Positions 5,988 through 13,782 of a stretch of DNA of 19,624 nucleotides are shown piece by piece. The notes beneath the pieces were generated by a model, which ran no database searches, was not told the DNA's origin, and saw only the letters and a program-made list of their open reading frames with translations. The position numbers and the translations under genes are program-made. How positions within the stretch are numbered: the first letter of the stretch is position 1; each line of letters opens with the position of its first letter. The stretch comes from MGBC163016 sp964462135 (GTDB lineage Bacteria; Actinomycetota; Coriobacteriia; Coriobacteriales; Eggerthellaceae), in assembly GCA_964462135.1 (NCBI GenBank), contig CAYWWK010000033.1:1-19624 (forward strand). Direction: 5' to 3'.

Positions 5988-6007
5988 ACCCACCTTGTCA
6001 GGTGGGT
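5988..6007. repeat. Perfect 8-bp inverted repeat (ACCCACCT/AGGTGGGT)
   Basis: Arms 5988-5995 and 6000-6007 pair perfectly around TGTC, 37 nt downstream of the kinase stop. As minus-strand RNA this is a stable GC-rich hairpin but without a following U-run, so it is at best a weak or Rho-assisted terminator for the kinase transcript. Confidence 0.5.
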
Positions 6008-6044
6008 TCATCCTGTTGGTGCGGGCAGGGCGTTGTTTTCAGGG

Positions 6045-8027
6045 CTATCCTTCAGGCGTAACAGGGTCGCCGCCCCCTGATGAGGGAGCCGGACCCTTGG
6101 ATACCTCAATGGTCACCGAAGTCCCCTTCTCAACTCGCTGGCCGCCACTGATGCTCTGCTGCATCACCTGGCCTGCCGGTGTGTTCTCAGAGTAGTTCGA
6201 AATGACATTCACGCTGAGTCCGGCATCACGCATGGCGCTTTCGGCGTATTGCTGGGAACTGCCAAGCACGTTCGGAACAACGACCGTGGTGTCCTCCTTG
6301 CCCTTGGAAACAACCACACTGATGGCGGTGTCTTTGGGCACCTTCCCACTGTTGGGAGACTGGCTGATGATGCAGTTCTCGGCAACTGAGCTGCTGTACT
6401 CCGATCCAGCCTGTTGAAGCTTGAGGCCTGCTTTCTCAAGACGGGCACGCGCCGCATCCAAGGACATGCCCGTGACATCAGGCACCTCAACCTGATCGGT
6501 TCCTTGGGAGATGACAAGGTCGATCTTGGAGCCTTGGGCAGCTTTGGTCTTGCCACTGGGCGTCTGCTTCATGACCTTGCCCTCTTCAACCGTGTCGCTG
6601 TATTCCTTCGTCGTCTCACCGACTGAGAACCCAGCCACGGTGATGGCCTTGCGGGCTTCATCCAAAGTCATGCCCACGACCTCAGGCACTTCTATCTCTT
6701 CACTGCCTTGGGAAACATCGATGTTGATCTTCGAGCCCTTGTCAGCCTGCTCTCCGCCTTTCGGGCTCTGCCCCACAACGGTTCCCGGTTCAGCCGCATC
6801 ATCGTAGACGTTCTTGACCTCGCCTACCTTGAACCCTGCCTGCTCGATGGCAACCTGAGCCTGCTCGGCGGTCATACCCATGACATCAGGCACCTCGGTT
6901 TTGTCACCTGCTCCCAATCCGAAGGCGAAAATGCCTCCCGCAATCAGAAGAATGACCGCGATGATGGCAACGGCGATGCCGGCCTTCTTCTTGCCTGACA
7001 TGCCCTGCTTGTCATCAACAGCATGATATGAACGCGCTGTGCCACCCGCACCGGCTGCATGAGCTCCTCCCACCGCCGTCATGGGCATCGTCTTCGTTGC
7101 ATCGGCAGTGCCCACCGCAGGCATCACGCGCGTCTCTGCGCTGCTGAATCCGTCCGCGGCCATGATAGGCACCGTCGCTGCGGCGCTCAGGGGGCGTCCG
7201 GCCAAAAAGTCAGTCAGAGCCTGACGCATGTCGTTCGCGGTGGCGAAACGACGCGTAGGGTCCTTCTGCATGGCGCAGAGGATGATGGTTTCGAGTTCAG
7301 GAGCGATGTCCGGGTTGATCTCACTTGGCGGTTTCGGCTCATCCTGAACCTGCATCAAAGCCACACTCACCGCATCGGGTCCATCGAACGGCAAGACACC
7401 TGTGGTGGCCTCGTACAGCACGACACCCAACGAATAAATGTCAGAAGCAGCCGAGAGATCCTTCCCTTGCGCCTGTTCGGGAGATGCGTAATGGGCAGTG
7501 CCCAAAACCACTTGGGTCTTGTCAGCCGTGGAATTCTTGGCGCGGGCGATGCCGAAATCCATCACCTTCACGTTTCCGTCAGGCTGCACCATGATGTTCT
7601 GCGGCTTGACATCGCGATGGATGATGTCCTGCTGGTGGGCTGCCGTGAGCGCTTGGCAGACCTGAGTGCCTATCTTGGCTACCGTTCGCTGATTGAGTGC
7701 CCCACGCTGCTGGATGGCCGTCTTCAGGTCAGATCCGCGAATGTACTCCATGACGATGTAATAGGTATCCTCATCATGTCCCCAGTCATAGACATTCACG
7801 ATGTAGGGGCTTTGCAGATTCGCTGCTGCCGCAGCCTCCTGACGGAAGCGGCGGGCGAAATCAGGATCGTCCGCATACTGAGGGAGCATCACTTTGACGG
7901 CAACCACACGACCAAGGGTGGTATCAGTGGCAGTGTAGACTTCAGCCATCCCGCCGATGCCGATACGCTCTCCCACTTCATAGCGTCCAGCAAAGGTACG
8001 GCCAGTCATGGGACCTTTTCCAGTCAC
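6045..8027 (-). CDS. PASTA-domain serine/threonine protein kinase (PknB/PrkC/StkP type)
   Basis: This is a membrane-anchored eukaryotic-type kinase that senses muropeptides or lipid II outside and phosphorylates cell-wall and division proteins inside. The 660-residue protein has a kinase domain (about 16-275) with the Gly loop GIGGMAEVY (23-31), VAVK lysine 45, HRDVKPQN with catalytic Asp139, DFG (157-159) and an SPE at the APE position (182-184). A Pro/Ala/Thr-rich linker follows, then one membrane helix (about 350-372). Four PASTA repeats follow (about 378-440, 446-509, 514-576, 582-644), then a Gly/Pro-rich tail. GTG 8027 has AAGGAG five nt upstream. An internal ATG at residue 7 is less well placed. 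No PP2C phosphatase, FHA, rodA or pbpA genes adjoin it, unlike many actinobacterial loci. Confidence 0.96.
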   Translation of the reverse strand: MTGKGPMTGRTFAGRYEVGERIGIGGMAEVYTATDTTLGRVVAVKVMLPQYADDPDFARRFRQEAAAAANLQSPYIVNVYDWGHDEDTYYIVMEYIRGSDLKTAIQQRGALNQRTVAKIGTQVCQALTAAHQQDIIHRDVKPQNIMVQPDGNVKVMDFGIARAKNSTADKTQVVLGTAHYASPEQAQGKDLSAASDIYSLGVVLYEATTGVLPFDGPDAVSVALMQVQDEPKPPSEINPDIAPELETIILCAMQKDPTRRFATANDMRQALTDFLAGRPLSAAATVPIMAADGFSSAETRVMPAVGTADATKTMPMTAVGGAHAAGAGGTARSYHAVDDKQGMSGKKKAGIAVAIIAVILLIAGGIFAFGLGAGDKTEVPDVMGMTAEQAQVAIEQAGFKVGEVKNVYDDAAEPGTVVGQSPKGGEQADKGSKINIDVSQGSEEIEVPEVVGMTLDEARKAITVAGFSVGETTKEYSDTVEEGKVMKQTPSGKTKAAQGSKIDLVISQGTDQVEVPDVTGMSLDAARARLEKAGLKLQQAGSEYSSSVAENCIISQSPNSGKVPKDTAISVVVSKGKEDTTVVVPNVLGSSQQYAESAMRDAGLSVNVISNYSENTPAGQVMQQSISGGQRVEKGTSVTIEVSKGPAPSSGGGDPVTPEG

Positions 8028-8121
8028 GTTGACTCCTTAAATACACATCATCTTGTTCGTTTTCACTGCGTTTGAATGCGTATCGGACATGATACCACGC
8101 TCAGTCCGATGAGGAGGATGA

Positions 8122-8156
8122 ATGCTGGTGAAGCATCACAGCGCCTTCACCAGCAT
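8122..8156 (-). terminator. 12-bp hairpin between purH and the kinase gene
   Basis: Arms 8122-8133 and 8145-8156 (ATGCTGGTGAAG/CTTCACCAGCAT) are perfectly complementary around an 11-nt loop, starting 15 nt after the purH stop on the minus strand. The following bases TTCATCC are a weak U-tract. It most likely ends the purine operon, at least partly. Confidence 0.6.
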
Positions 8157-8171
8157 CTCTGATCAAACAGT

Positions 8172-9749
8172 CTAGTGACGGAAGTGCCTGTGTCCCGTGA
8201 AGATGAGGGCAACGCCCTTCTCATTGGCCGCCTGTATGACCTCTTCATCGCGAATGGAGCCACCAGGCTCCACCACGGCCACCACTCCTGCATCGGCCAG
8301 CACATCGAATCCATCACGGAACGGGAAGAACGCATCAGAAGCGGCAACGGCACCCTTCGCCTTGTCCCCCGCCTGCTCAACAGCGATGCGAGCGGAGTTC
8401 ACACGGTTGGGTTGGCCTCCACCAGCACCCACGCTGGCATGGTCCTTGGCGATGAGAATGGCGTTCGACTTCACCGACTTCACAGCACGCCACGCGAAGA
8501 GGAGCTCTTCCATCTGCTCGGGTGTGGGCTGCACATCCCCTGCAACCTCGAATGCATCCAGACCCTCGGTCACGGAATCGGACACCTGTGCCAGAAGACC
8601 GCCTTCGACGCTGCGGTATTCCACCGCCTCTCCCGGCAGGTTGACACCACCGGTGGCCAGAAGGCGACAATTCGGTTTGGCGGCATACATCTCGCAGGCA
8701 TCTCCCGAGAACTCCGGCGCAACGATAGCCTCGACGAATTGCTTGTTGTCAAAGATGGCCGCTACGGTTTCGCCTGTCACGGGGCGGTTGAACGCCATAA
8801 CGCCACCGTAGGCAGAGACCGGATCGCACTCATGGGCGCGCTTGTAGGCCTGCGTCACATCCGTATCCACGCATACGCCACAAGGCGTGAGATGCTTCAC
8901 TATGACGCAAGCGGGATCTTGGAATTCGCGCACAGCCGCCCAGGCGGCATCCAAGTCCAGGTAGTTGTTGTAGGAAAGCTCTTTGCCCTGCAGTTGCAAG
9001 GCATGAGCCAAGGTGGTGTCTGCGTTGGGATAATCATCGCGTGTGTAGAACGCCGCCTTCTGATGGGGATTCTCGCCATAGCGAAGGTCCTGCTTCTTTC
9101 GCAAGCCCAATTCCTGGGACGCGGCGAAGAGACCGCCATCCCCCTCTGATTGCATCTGCCGTCCCATCCAACGGGAGATGGCACCATCGTAGGCTGCGGT
9201 GGTGGTGAACACATCCAACGCCAGCTGCTGGCGCGTCTCATAGGTGGTGCGCCCTTCATGTGCGCGCATCTCCTCAAGAATGGCATCGTAGGTTTCTGGG
9301 CGAGTGACCACGGCGACACTGGCGAAGTTCTTCGCCGCCGAACGCAGCATCGATGGACCGCCGATGTCAATGTTCTCGATGCAATCAGCGAATGATGCGC
9401 CTGATTCAGCCGTCTTCTCAAAGGCATAGAGATTCACGACCACCATATCGATCATCTCAATGCCATGCTCTGCTGCCTGCGCCATGTGGTTTTCGTTGTC
9501 ACGCTTGGCAAGCAAGCCACCATGGACACGGGGGTGAAGCGTCTTCACCCGACCATCCATCATCTCAGGGAATTGCGTCACCTCGTCAATGGGAGTGACG
9601 GGAATCCCCGCATCGGCTATGACGCGCGCCGTGCCACCCGTGGAGATGATCTGGCAGCCGAATTCCTCCACCAGCGCACGTGCGAAGTCCACAATGCCAG
9701 CTTTGTCAGTCACCGACATCAGAACGCGTTTGATCTTCGGGCTTTCCAT
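8172..9749 (-). CDS. purH: Bifunctional AICAR formyltransferase / IMP cyclohydrolase
   Basis: This enzyme catalyses the last two steps of IMP synthesis: formyl transfer to AICAR, then ring closure. The 525-residue protein has an N-terminal cyclohydrolase domain (MSVTDKAGI, ISTGGT, KTLHPRVHGGLL at 69-80) and a C-terminal transformylase domain with GENPHQ (225-230), LSYNNYLDLDAAW, the catalytic Lys285-His286 in VKHLTPCG, and SDAFFPFRDG (471-480). It ends in the characteristic GHRHFRH. Length and both active sites appear intact. GGAGGG precedes ATG 9749. It is the last gene of purM-purN-xdhC-like-purH, 11 nt after the xdhC-like stop. Confidence 0.97.
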   Translation of the reverse strand: MESPKIKRVLMSVTDKAGIVDFARALVEEFGCQIISTGGTARVIADAGIPVTPIDEVTQFPEMMDGRVKTLHPRVHGGLLAKRDNENHMAQAAEHGIEMIDMVVVNLYAFEKTAESGASFADCIENIDIGGPSMLRSAAKNFASVAVVTRPETYDAILEEMRAHEGRTTYETRQQLALDVFTTTAAYDGAISRWMGRQMQSEGDGGLFAASQELGLRKKQDLRYGENPHQKAAFYTRDDYPNADTTLAHALQLQGKELSYNNYLDLDAAWAAVREFQDPACVIVKHLTPCGVCVDTDVTQAYKRAHECDPVSAYGGVMAFNRPVTGETVAAIFDNKQFVEAIVAPEFSGDACEMYAAKPNCRLLATGGVNLPGEAVEYRSVEGGLLAQVSDSVTEGLDAFEVAGDVQPTPEQMEELLFAWRAVKSVKSNAILIAKDHASVGAGGGQPNRVNSARIAVEQAGDKAKGAVAASDAFFPFRDGFDVLADAGVVAVVEPGGSIRDEEVIQAANEKGVALIFTGHRHFRH

Positions 9750-9760
9750 GTATGACCCTC

Positions 9761-10750
9761 CTACCTTCCCAAGGATTTCTCGTGCTTTTCCTGCGCCTCT
9801 TGACTGTATCGTGCCTTGTATCGCACATCGATGAGTTCAGCCACGATGGCGATGGCCAATTCCGCCGGTGTCTTCGCGCCGAATGCCAAGCCGATGGGAC
9901 GCTTCACGCGCTCCCAGTCCTCCTCGGCAATACCCGCATTCAGAACCAGATCATGCACCGTGGAGTTCTTCCCGGCACAGCCCATCATGCCTACATAGGC
10001 AACCTGATTCTCCAAGGCCCAGATGCAGCTTTCCGGATCGAACATGTGGCCCCGCGTGAGGACGCAGACGTAATCATCCGGAGAGGCAGCGAGGTTCGAA
10101 AGCTCATGGAAATCACCGCCGTGCAGCATCACGCGCTCAACGCCGGGGAAGCGCTCCTCGTTCAGATACGCTGGATCGTAGTCTGCCACCTTCACCTGAA
10201 AACCCACATGCTGGGCAAGCTTCGCAAGGTCAACGGCAACGTCCGATGCGCCCAGAAGCCACACGCGCACGGGATCGAACAGCGGGACGCTGGCCCACGT
10301 CAACCCTTCGAATTGCTGGTTGTGCATGGAAGGGCCCCGGGTCACATCCTTCATCTGGAACGTGTCCCGAGGGCTGTAATCATGGGCCGAGACGATCTCC
10401 TTCGCATCATTGCAAAAGAACAGGAACGATTCCCCGTTCGCGGAACCCTCGTCTCCGTACTTCTTCGTGACCTCATTGTCAGTATTGGCCTGGGCTGCGT
10501 TTCCGTCATAGACCACCTTGAAGCCAAGCCATGCCAAGTCTCCCTCATCCATGGCTCGAAGCGCTCGCTCAAGCACGGGAATATCGTCTTTCGTGAGAGA
10601 GTTGGTGATGAGTTCAAGGGAATCCGGCCCCAGATGGTCATTGCCAGCAGTTGCCTGAGCGCTGAATGCCGGAACATCCTCCACCGTAAGAGCGGGTGTC
10701 CTTCCGGCTCTCAAATCCTCGATCATGCCTTCGATGGCTTCACGCCTCAT
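9761..10750 (-). CDS. XdhC-like protein (molybdenum hydroxylase maturation family) inside the purine operon
   Basis: XdhC/CoxI proteins bind molybdenum cofactor and help insert its sulfurated form into xanthine dehydrogenase-type enzymes. The C-terminal half (about 160-310) fits the XdhC C-terminal Rossmann domain: VRVWLLGASDVAVDLAKLAQ (161-180), a VADYDP strand end, CVLTRGH (229-235), YVGMMG (252-257) and RPIGLAFGAKTPAELAIAI (284-302). Two departures are clear. The Rossmann GxGH reads GASD, and the N-terminal half lacks the usual GSxPRxxGAxM motif. Of 329 residues, about 150 at the N-terminus are poorly recognisable. ATG 10750 overlaps the purN stop (ATGA). No molybdenum hydroxylase or other MoCo gene is in the window. 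It could instead serve another nucleotide-related role. Confidence 0.8.
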   Translation of the reverse strand: MRREAIEGMIEDLRAGRTPALTVEDVPAFSAQATAGNDHLGPDSLELITNSLTKDDIPVLERALRAMDEGDLAWLGFKVVYDGNAAQANTDNEVTKKYGDEGSANGESFLFFCNDAKEIVSAHDYSPRDTFQMKDVTRGPSMHNQQFEGLTWASVPLFDPVRVWLLGASDVAVDLAKLAQHVGFQVKVADYDPAYLNEERFPGVERVMLHGGDFHELSNLAASPDDYVCVLTRGHMFDPESCIWALENQVAYVGMMGCAGKNSTVHDLVLNAGIAEEDWERVKRPIGLAFGAKTPAELAIAIVAELIDVRYKARYSQEAQEKHEKSLGR

Positions 10751-11358
10751 GCGATGCGCACCTTCCTTTCGCTGTCGATGCTCACACGTCCCTCAGCCAG
10801 CAGACGCAATACCTCAGGATAGAGTTGATGCTCGGTAGCGTGAATCCGCTCCTCCAGTGCATCAACGCTGTCAGTTTCAAGAACAGGAACGGCCCGCTGG
10901 GCAATGATGGGGCCCTTGTCGTAATCCTCATTGGCGAAATGCACGGTCACACCCGTCACCTTCACGCCTGCATCCCACGCATCCTGAATGGCATGCGCCC
11001 CTTTGAAGGAAGGCAGGAGCGCCGGATGCAGATTGAGCACCTTGTCGGGAAACGCTTCCAGCACAACGGGGGTCAGCTTGCGCATGTAGCCCGCCATCAC
11101 CAGATACTCTGCCCCGGCTGACCTCATCTCATCGACGATGCGCTGGTCGGCAGCAAGGGGATCAGCATATACGCTTCGATCAAGAGCGCAGGTGGGAATG
11201 CCTGCACGCTGCGCACGCTGGATGCCATAGGCATCGGGCCGTGACGAGATGACGTGCACCACCTCAACGGGAAGGCTCTCTTCCTTGATGGCATCAAGGA
11301 TGGCCTGCAGGTTCGTGCCGCTTCCTGAAAGCAGGATGCCTATCTTGAGCCGCCTCAT
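10747..11358 (-). CDS. purN: Phosphoribosylglycinamide formyltransferase (GART)
   Basis: PurN uses 10-formyltetrahydrofolate to formylate GAR in the third step of purine synthesis. The 203-residue protein shows the GAR-binding loop SGSGTNLQAI (11-20), AGYMRKL (89-95), LNLHPALLPSFKG (108-120) and GVTVHFANEDYDKGP (136-150). Catalytic residues align as Asn109, His111 and Asp147, matching E. coli N106/H108/D144 with a constant offset. It overlaps purM upstream and the XdhC-like gene downstream by 4 nt each, so the three are translationally coupled. Confidence 0.97.
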   Translation of the reverse strand: MRRLKIGILLSGSGTNLQAILDAIKEESLPVEVVHVISSRPDAYGIQRAQRAGIPTCALDRSVYADPLAADQRIVDEMRSAGAEYLVMAGYMRKLTPVVLEAFPDKVLNLHPALLPSFKGAHAIQDAWDAGVKVTGVTVHFANEDYDKGPIIAQRAVPVLETDSVDALEERIHATEHQLYPEVLRLLAEGRVSIDSERKVRIA

Positions 11359-12404
11359 TGATAGACCACCTGACCTGAGCCGGGTATGACAGAGCCTATG
11401 AGATAGGCCTTCTCTCCGGCCTGCTTGAACCAGGTCATCAGATCATCTGCCTTCTGCGCATCCACGATGAGCACCATGCCGATGCCCATGTTGAACGTCT
11501 TCAAAGCCTCGGCCTGAGAGAGGTTGGCGGCATCGCAGATGAATCGGATGATGGGAAGCTCAGGCCAGCTGCCCAGGTTGACTTGGGCATCCAAGGTGGA
11601 TGGCAGCGCACGATTCAGATTCTCGGTCATGCCACCGCCGGTGATATGGGCCAGGGCGCGAATGGCCCCAGGGCAAGCCTTCAGAGCACCAAGCACGGGC
11701 TTGACGTAGATGCGCGTAGGCTGCAGAAGCGCCTCGAGGATGGAAGCGCCATCGAGCCATTCCCGTGACTGGGTCAGTTCTTCCTTCTCCTTGCCTTCAA
11801 CTGCCACCTTGCGCACCAGTGAATAGCCGTTCGAATGGATGCCCGACGAAGGAAGCCCGATGAGCACGTCCCCCTCCCGCACCTTTGAGGGGTCCAGCAT
11901 GCAAGGGCGATCAACTACGCCGACACAGAAGCCGGAAAGGTCATAGTCATCGGGTGCCATGACGCCAGGATGCTCTGCCATCTCTCCCCCTATGAGGGAA
12001 CATCCGGCCATGGTGCAGCCCATGGCAACCCCACCCACGATGGCTGCAGCAGCCTCAGCGGTCAGCTTGCCGACGGCCATGTAGTCCAAGAAGAAGAGAG
12101 GCTCTGCGCCGGTAGCCAGGATGTCGTTCACGCACATGGCCACCAGGTCTATCCCCACGGTATCGTGGACGTTCGCCATTTGCGCAAGCTTGAGCTTCGT
12201 ACCCACCCCGTCAGTGCCACTGACAAGGATGGGGTCTTCCATATCCTTGGCCTTCGCGATGCTGAAGAGCCCTCCGAATCCCCCGATATCCCCTATGACT
12301 TCAGGACGATAGGTTTCCTTGACGATGGCTTTGATGGCATCCACCGCGCGAGCGCCTTCGGCCGTATCCACTCCAGCACTTGCATAGGTGACTTCTTCAG
12401 CCAT
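11355..12404 (-). CDS. purM: Phosphoribosylformylglycinamidine cyclo-ligase (AIR synthetase)
   Basis: PurM converts FGAM to AIR with ATP, forming the imidazole ring. From ATG 12404 the protein has 349 residues, normal for the family, with the ATP-binding motif SGTDGVGTK (62-70), DLVAMCVNDIL (86-96), LIGGEMAE (137-144), GLPSSGIHSNGYSLVRK and HITGGGM. GTG 12410 is also in frame but lies inside the GAGGAG ribosome-binding site, which is correctly spaced for ATG 12404. It is the first purine gene of the cluster, 59 nt downstream of the sortase stop. Confidence 0.97.
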   Translation of the reverse strand: MAEEVTYASAGVDTAEGARAVDAIKAIVKETYRPEVIGDIGGFGGLFSIAKAKDMEDPILVSGTDGVGTKLKLAQMANVHDTVGIDLVAMCVNDILATGAEPLFFLDYMAVGKLTAEAAAAIVGGVAMGCTMAGCSLIGGEMAEHPGVMAPDDYDLSGFCVGVVDRPCMLDPSKVREGDVLIGLPSSGIHSNGYSLVRKVAVEGKEKEELTQSREWLDGASILEALLQPTRIYVKPVLGALKACPGAIRALAHITGGGMTENLNRALPSTLDAQVNLGSWPELPIIRFICDAANLSQAEALKTFNMGIGMVLIVDAQKADDLMTWFKQAGEKAYLIGSVIPGSGQVVYQ

Positions 12405-12441
12405 AGGCACTCCTCGGTTCGAAAGGATTCAGGATAGTGCC

Positions 12442-12450
12442 ATTCTAGCA
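12442..12450 (-). promoter_or_regulatory. Possible extended -10 promoter for purM
   Basis: On the minus strand TGCTAGAAT reads as an extended -10 (TG-N-TAGAAT) about 37 nt before the purM start. No convincing -35 hexamer is seen at 17 nt. It would allow purMN-xdhC-purH to be expressed apart from the upstream sortase gene. Confidence 0.35.
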
Positions 12451-12463
12451 GGGCTGCGTTGCT

Positions 12464-13549
12464 TTACCGCAGGCGTTCGTCCACCATTCCTTGGACGTTC
12501 GCAACATCCTGCTCATCGACAAGCGCATTGCCTTGGGTCACGTCAGAGCCCGCAGGCAGGAACTCATCCACGGTCGCGAAGACGATGAGGCGGTTCTCGT
12601 GATCAGGCTGGCTGCAGGTTGAGAATGCAAACACCTGTTTGATATCGCGGACAGGAGGTGCCGCGGGGTCGGGCGTCACGATGGAATCGGCGATACGCTG
12701 GCTGACATAGGCGGTGAATTCCTCTTCTGTGGGGAAATTCGGGATGACGATGTCAGTGGAGCTTCCCACAACCTTGTCCATGGCGAATGAGGTGGTGCGG
12801 AAGTTGCCGACGGGCGTGAGCACATAGATGGTTCTGCTGGCATTGAACACGTCGCTGTCTTCCATTTGGGCAAAATAGGCGAACATGGAACCATTGTTCA
12901 GGTGATGGCCATAGATGACGTTCACTTGGTCATTCCATTGAGAGGAGTTCGCCCCCGCCAGCATCACCGTGCCATATTCGGCTCCGAAGGTGCCTACGGA
13001 ATTGTCTCCGAACGTGCGTTTGAGGTAGTAGTTGTCGTCATCCTCACGCCAGACGATGGGGTAGTTGATCTGGGTGTCGGGAATGTATATCCATCCCACG
13101 ACATCAGGATTGATGGCGCGCAGTCCATCCCAGTCTATCTGGAAGCTGCCCAAAGAGACGATGCTGCCATCCCCTTCATCTTGAATCTGCATATGCTCCT
13201 GCGCAAGCAGGTCGTATTCGTTCTGGCCTGCCCAGTACGTATAGAAGATGTATCCGATGCAACTCACCGCACCAAGCAGGACGACCAGTGAGATGATGAA
13301 GAGCGCACGCCACACACCGCCCCGTCGGGCACCCTTCCCATAGCGCCGATCTGCATGCTGTTCCGCTGAGAAGGTTTGAACCGGATTCACCACACCTGAC
13401 CCTTGCGGCTGGGAGGAATAGGGAATGGCCCTGGTGACAGGAGATTGGAATGGCTGCTGCCCAGAAGGCGGAGGCGCGACGGGCTGCCCCCCTGCGGATG
13501 GCCATGGGGCAGCACCGGGATTCCTGGGAGGCTGCGAAGGATGGTTCAC
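12464..13549 (-). CDS. Class B-like sortase with a long cytoplasmic proline-rich tail
   Basis: Sortases cleave a C-terminal sorting motif and join surface proteins to the cell wall or to pilins. The 361-residue protein has a Pro/Gln/Ser-rich N-terminus (1-60), a basic stretch (DRRYGKGARRGG), one membrane helix (about 82-104) and an extracellular catalytic domain. WIYIPDTQINYPIVW (153-167) is typical of class B sortases. Catalytic residues are His215 (IYGHHLNNG), Cys312 (FSTCSQ) and Arg320 (ENRLIVF). The N-terminal 80 residues on the cytoplasmic side are longer than in classical SrtB. GTG 13549 is the only sensible start, with a weak AGGGG upstream. It lies 17 nt after the 39-residue membrane protein gene. 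No LPxTG-like or NPQTN-like substrate is encoded in the window. Confidence 0.93.
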   Translation of the reverse strand: MNHPSQPPRNPGAAPWPSAGGQPVAPPPSGQQPFQSPVTRAIPYSSQPQGSGVVNPVQTFSAEQHADRRYGKGARRGGVWRALFIISLVVLLGAVSCIGYIFYTYWAGQNEYDLLAQEHMQIQDEGDGSIVSLGSFQIDWDGLRAINPDVVGWIYIPDTQINYPIVWREDDDNYYLKRTFGDNSVGTFGAEYGTVMLAGANSSQWNDQVNVIYGHHLNNGSMFAYFAQMEDSDVFNASRTIYVLTPVGNFRTTSFAMDKVVGSSTDIVIPNFPTEEEFTAYVSQRIADSIVTPDPAAPPVRDIKQVFAFSTCSQPDHENRLIVFATVDEFLPAGSDVTQGNALVDEQDVANVQGMVDERLR

Positions 13550-13566
13550 GGCGAATACGACCCCTA

Positions 13567-13686
13567 CTACTTCTTCTTCATCTCATCGATGAATCCCTTG
13601 GCGATGAACGCCACGATCAGGATCACGATGATGGCGATGATGACACCGATCATCCAAGGTTCGATCTGCATTCCGAAAAGTTCCAT
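13567..13686 (-). CDS. 39-residue single-pass membrane protein upstream of the sortase
   Basis: This small frame starts with ATG 13686 after AGAGG and ends in TAG. It encodes MELFGMQIEPWMIG, then an Ile/Val-rich hydrophobic helix (VIIAIIVILIVAFIA, about 15-29), then KGFIDEMKKK. An acidic/neutral N-terminus, one strong membrane helix and a Lys-rich end suggest the N-terminus outside and the C-terminus inside. I recognise no family. It has its own ribosome-binding site, reads as one clean membrane segment and sits 17 nt before the sortase gene on the same strand, so co-expression and a partner role in the membrane are plausible but unproven. Confidence 0.75.
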   Translation of the reverse strand: MELFGMQIEPWMIGVIIAIIVILIVAFIAKGFIDEMKKK

Positions 13687-13725
13687 GAGATACCTCTTCC
13701 CTTCTCCGTGATCCGTATTATGCCA

Positions 13726-13754
13726 GAAGGGCAGAGCATGACGCCCTGCCCTTC
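13726..13754 (-). terminator. Probable terminator of clpB
   Basis: Arms GAAGGGCAG (13726-13734) and CTGCCCTTC (13746-13754) pair perfectly around an 11-nt loop, 28 nt after the clpB stop on the minus strand. The next bases (TGGCATAATA) are only mildly T-rich, and TGGCATAAT there resembles a -10 for the small membrane protein and sortase. Confidence 0.6.
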
Positions 13755-13782
13755 CTTGAAGATCAAGATGACTCCTTGTTCC

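Larger units (their letters stand above)
5780..6044. other. Rest of the convergent intergenic region, no credible gene
   Basis: The 397-nt gap between the converging nrdG and kinase genes holds the large inverted repeat on its left and two smaller perfect inverted repeats on its right. Short open frames exist on the plus strand (for example 5813-6061, starting with TTG), but they lack a ribosome-binding site, look like no known family and run into the kinase gene. I see no RNA gene I can name. Confidence 0.5.

Noticed and set aside
5813..6061. 82-residue Cys-containing plus-strand frame in the convergent gap
   Set aside because: It has a TTG start without a ribosome-binding site, spans two inverted repeats and runs into the kinase gene. 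There is no evidence of coding.
7059..8075. 338-residue plus-strand frame across the kinase gene
   Set aside because: It lies opposite the conserved kinase domain and its translation is His/Arg-rich low-information sequence typical of antisense frames.
9752..10822. 356-residue plus-strand frame opposite the xdhC-like gene
   Set aside because: The minus-strand frame has the coupled overlap with purN and recognisable XdhC motifs. The plus frame has neither.
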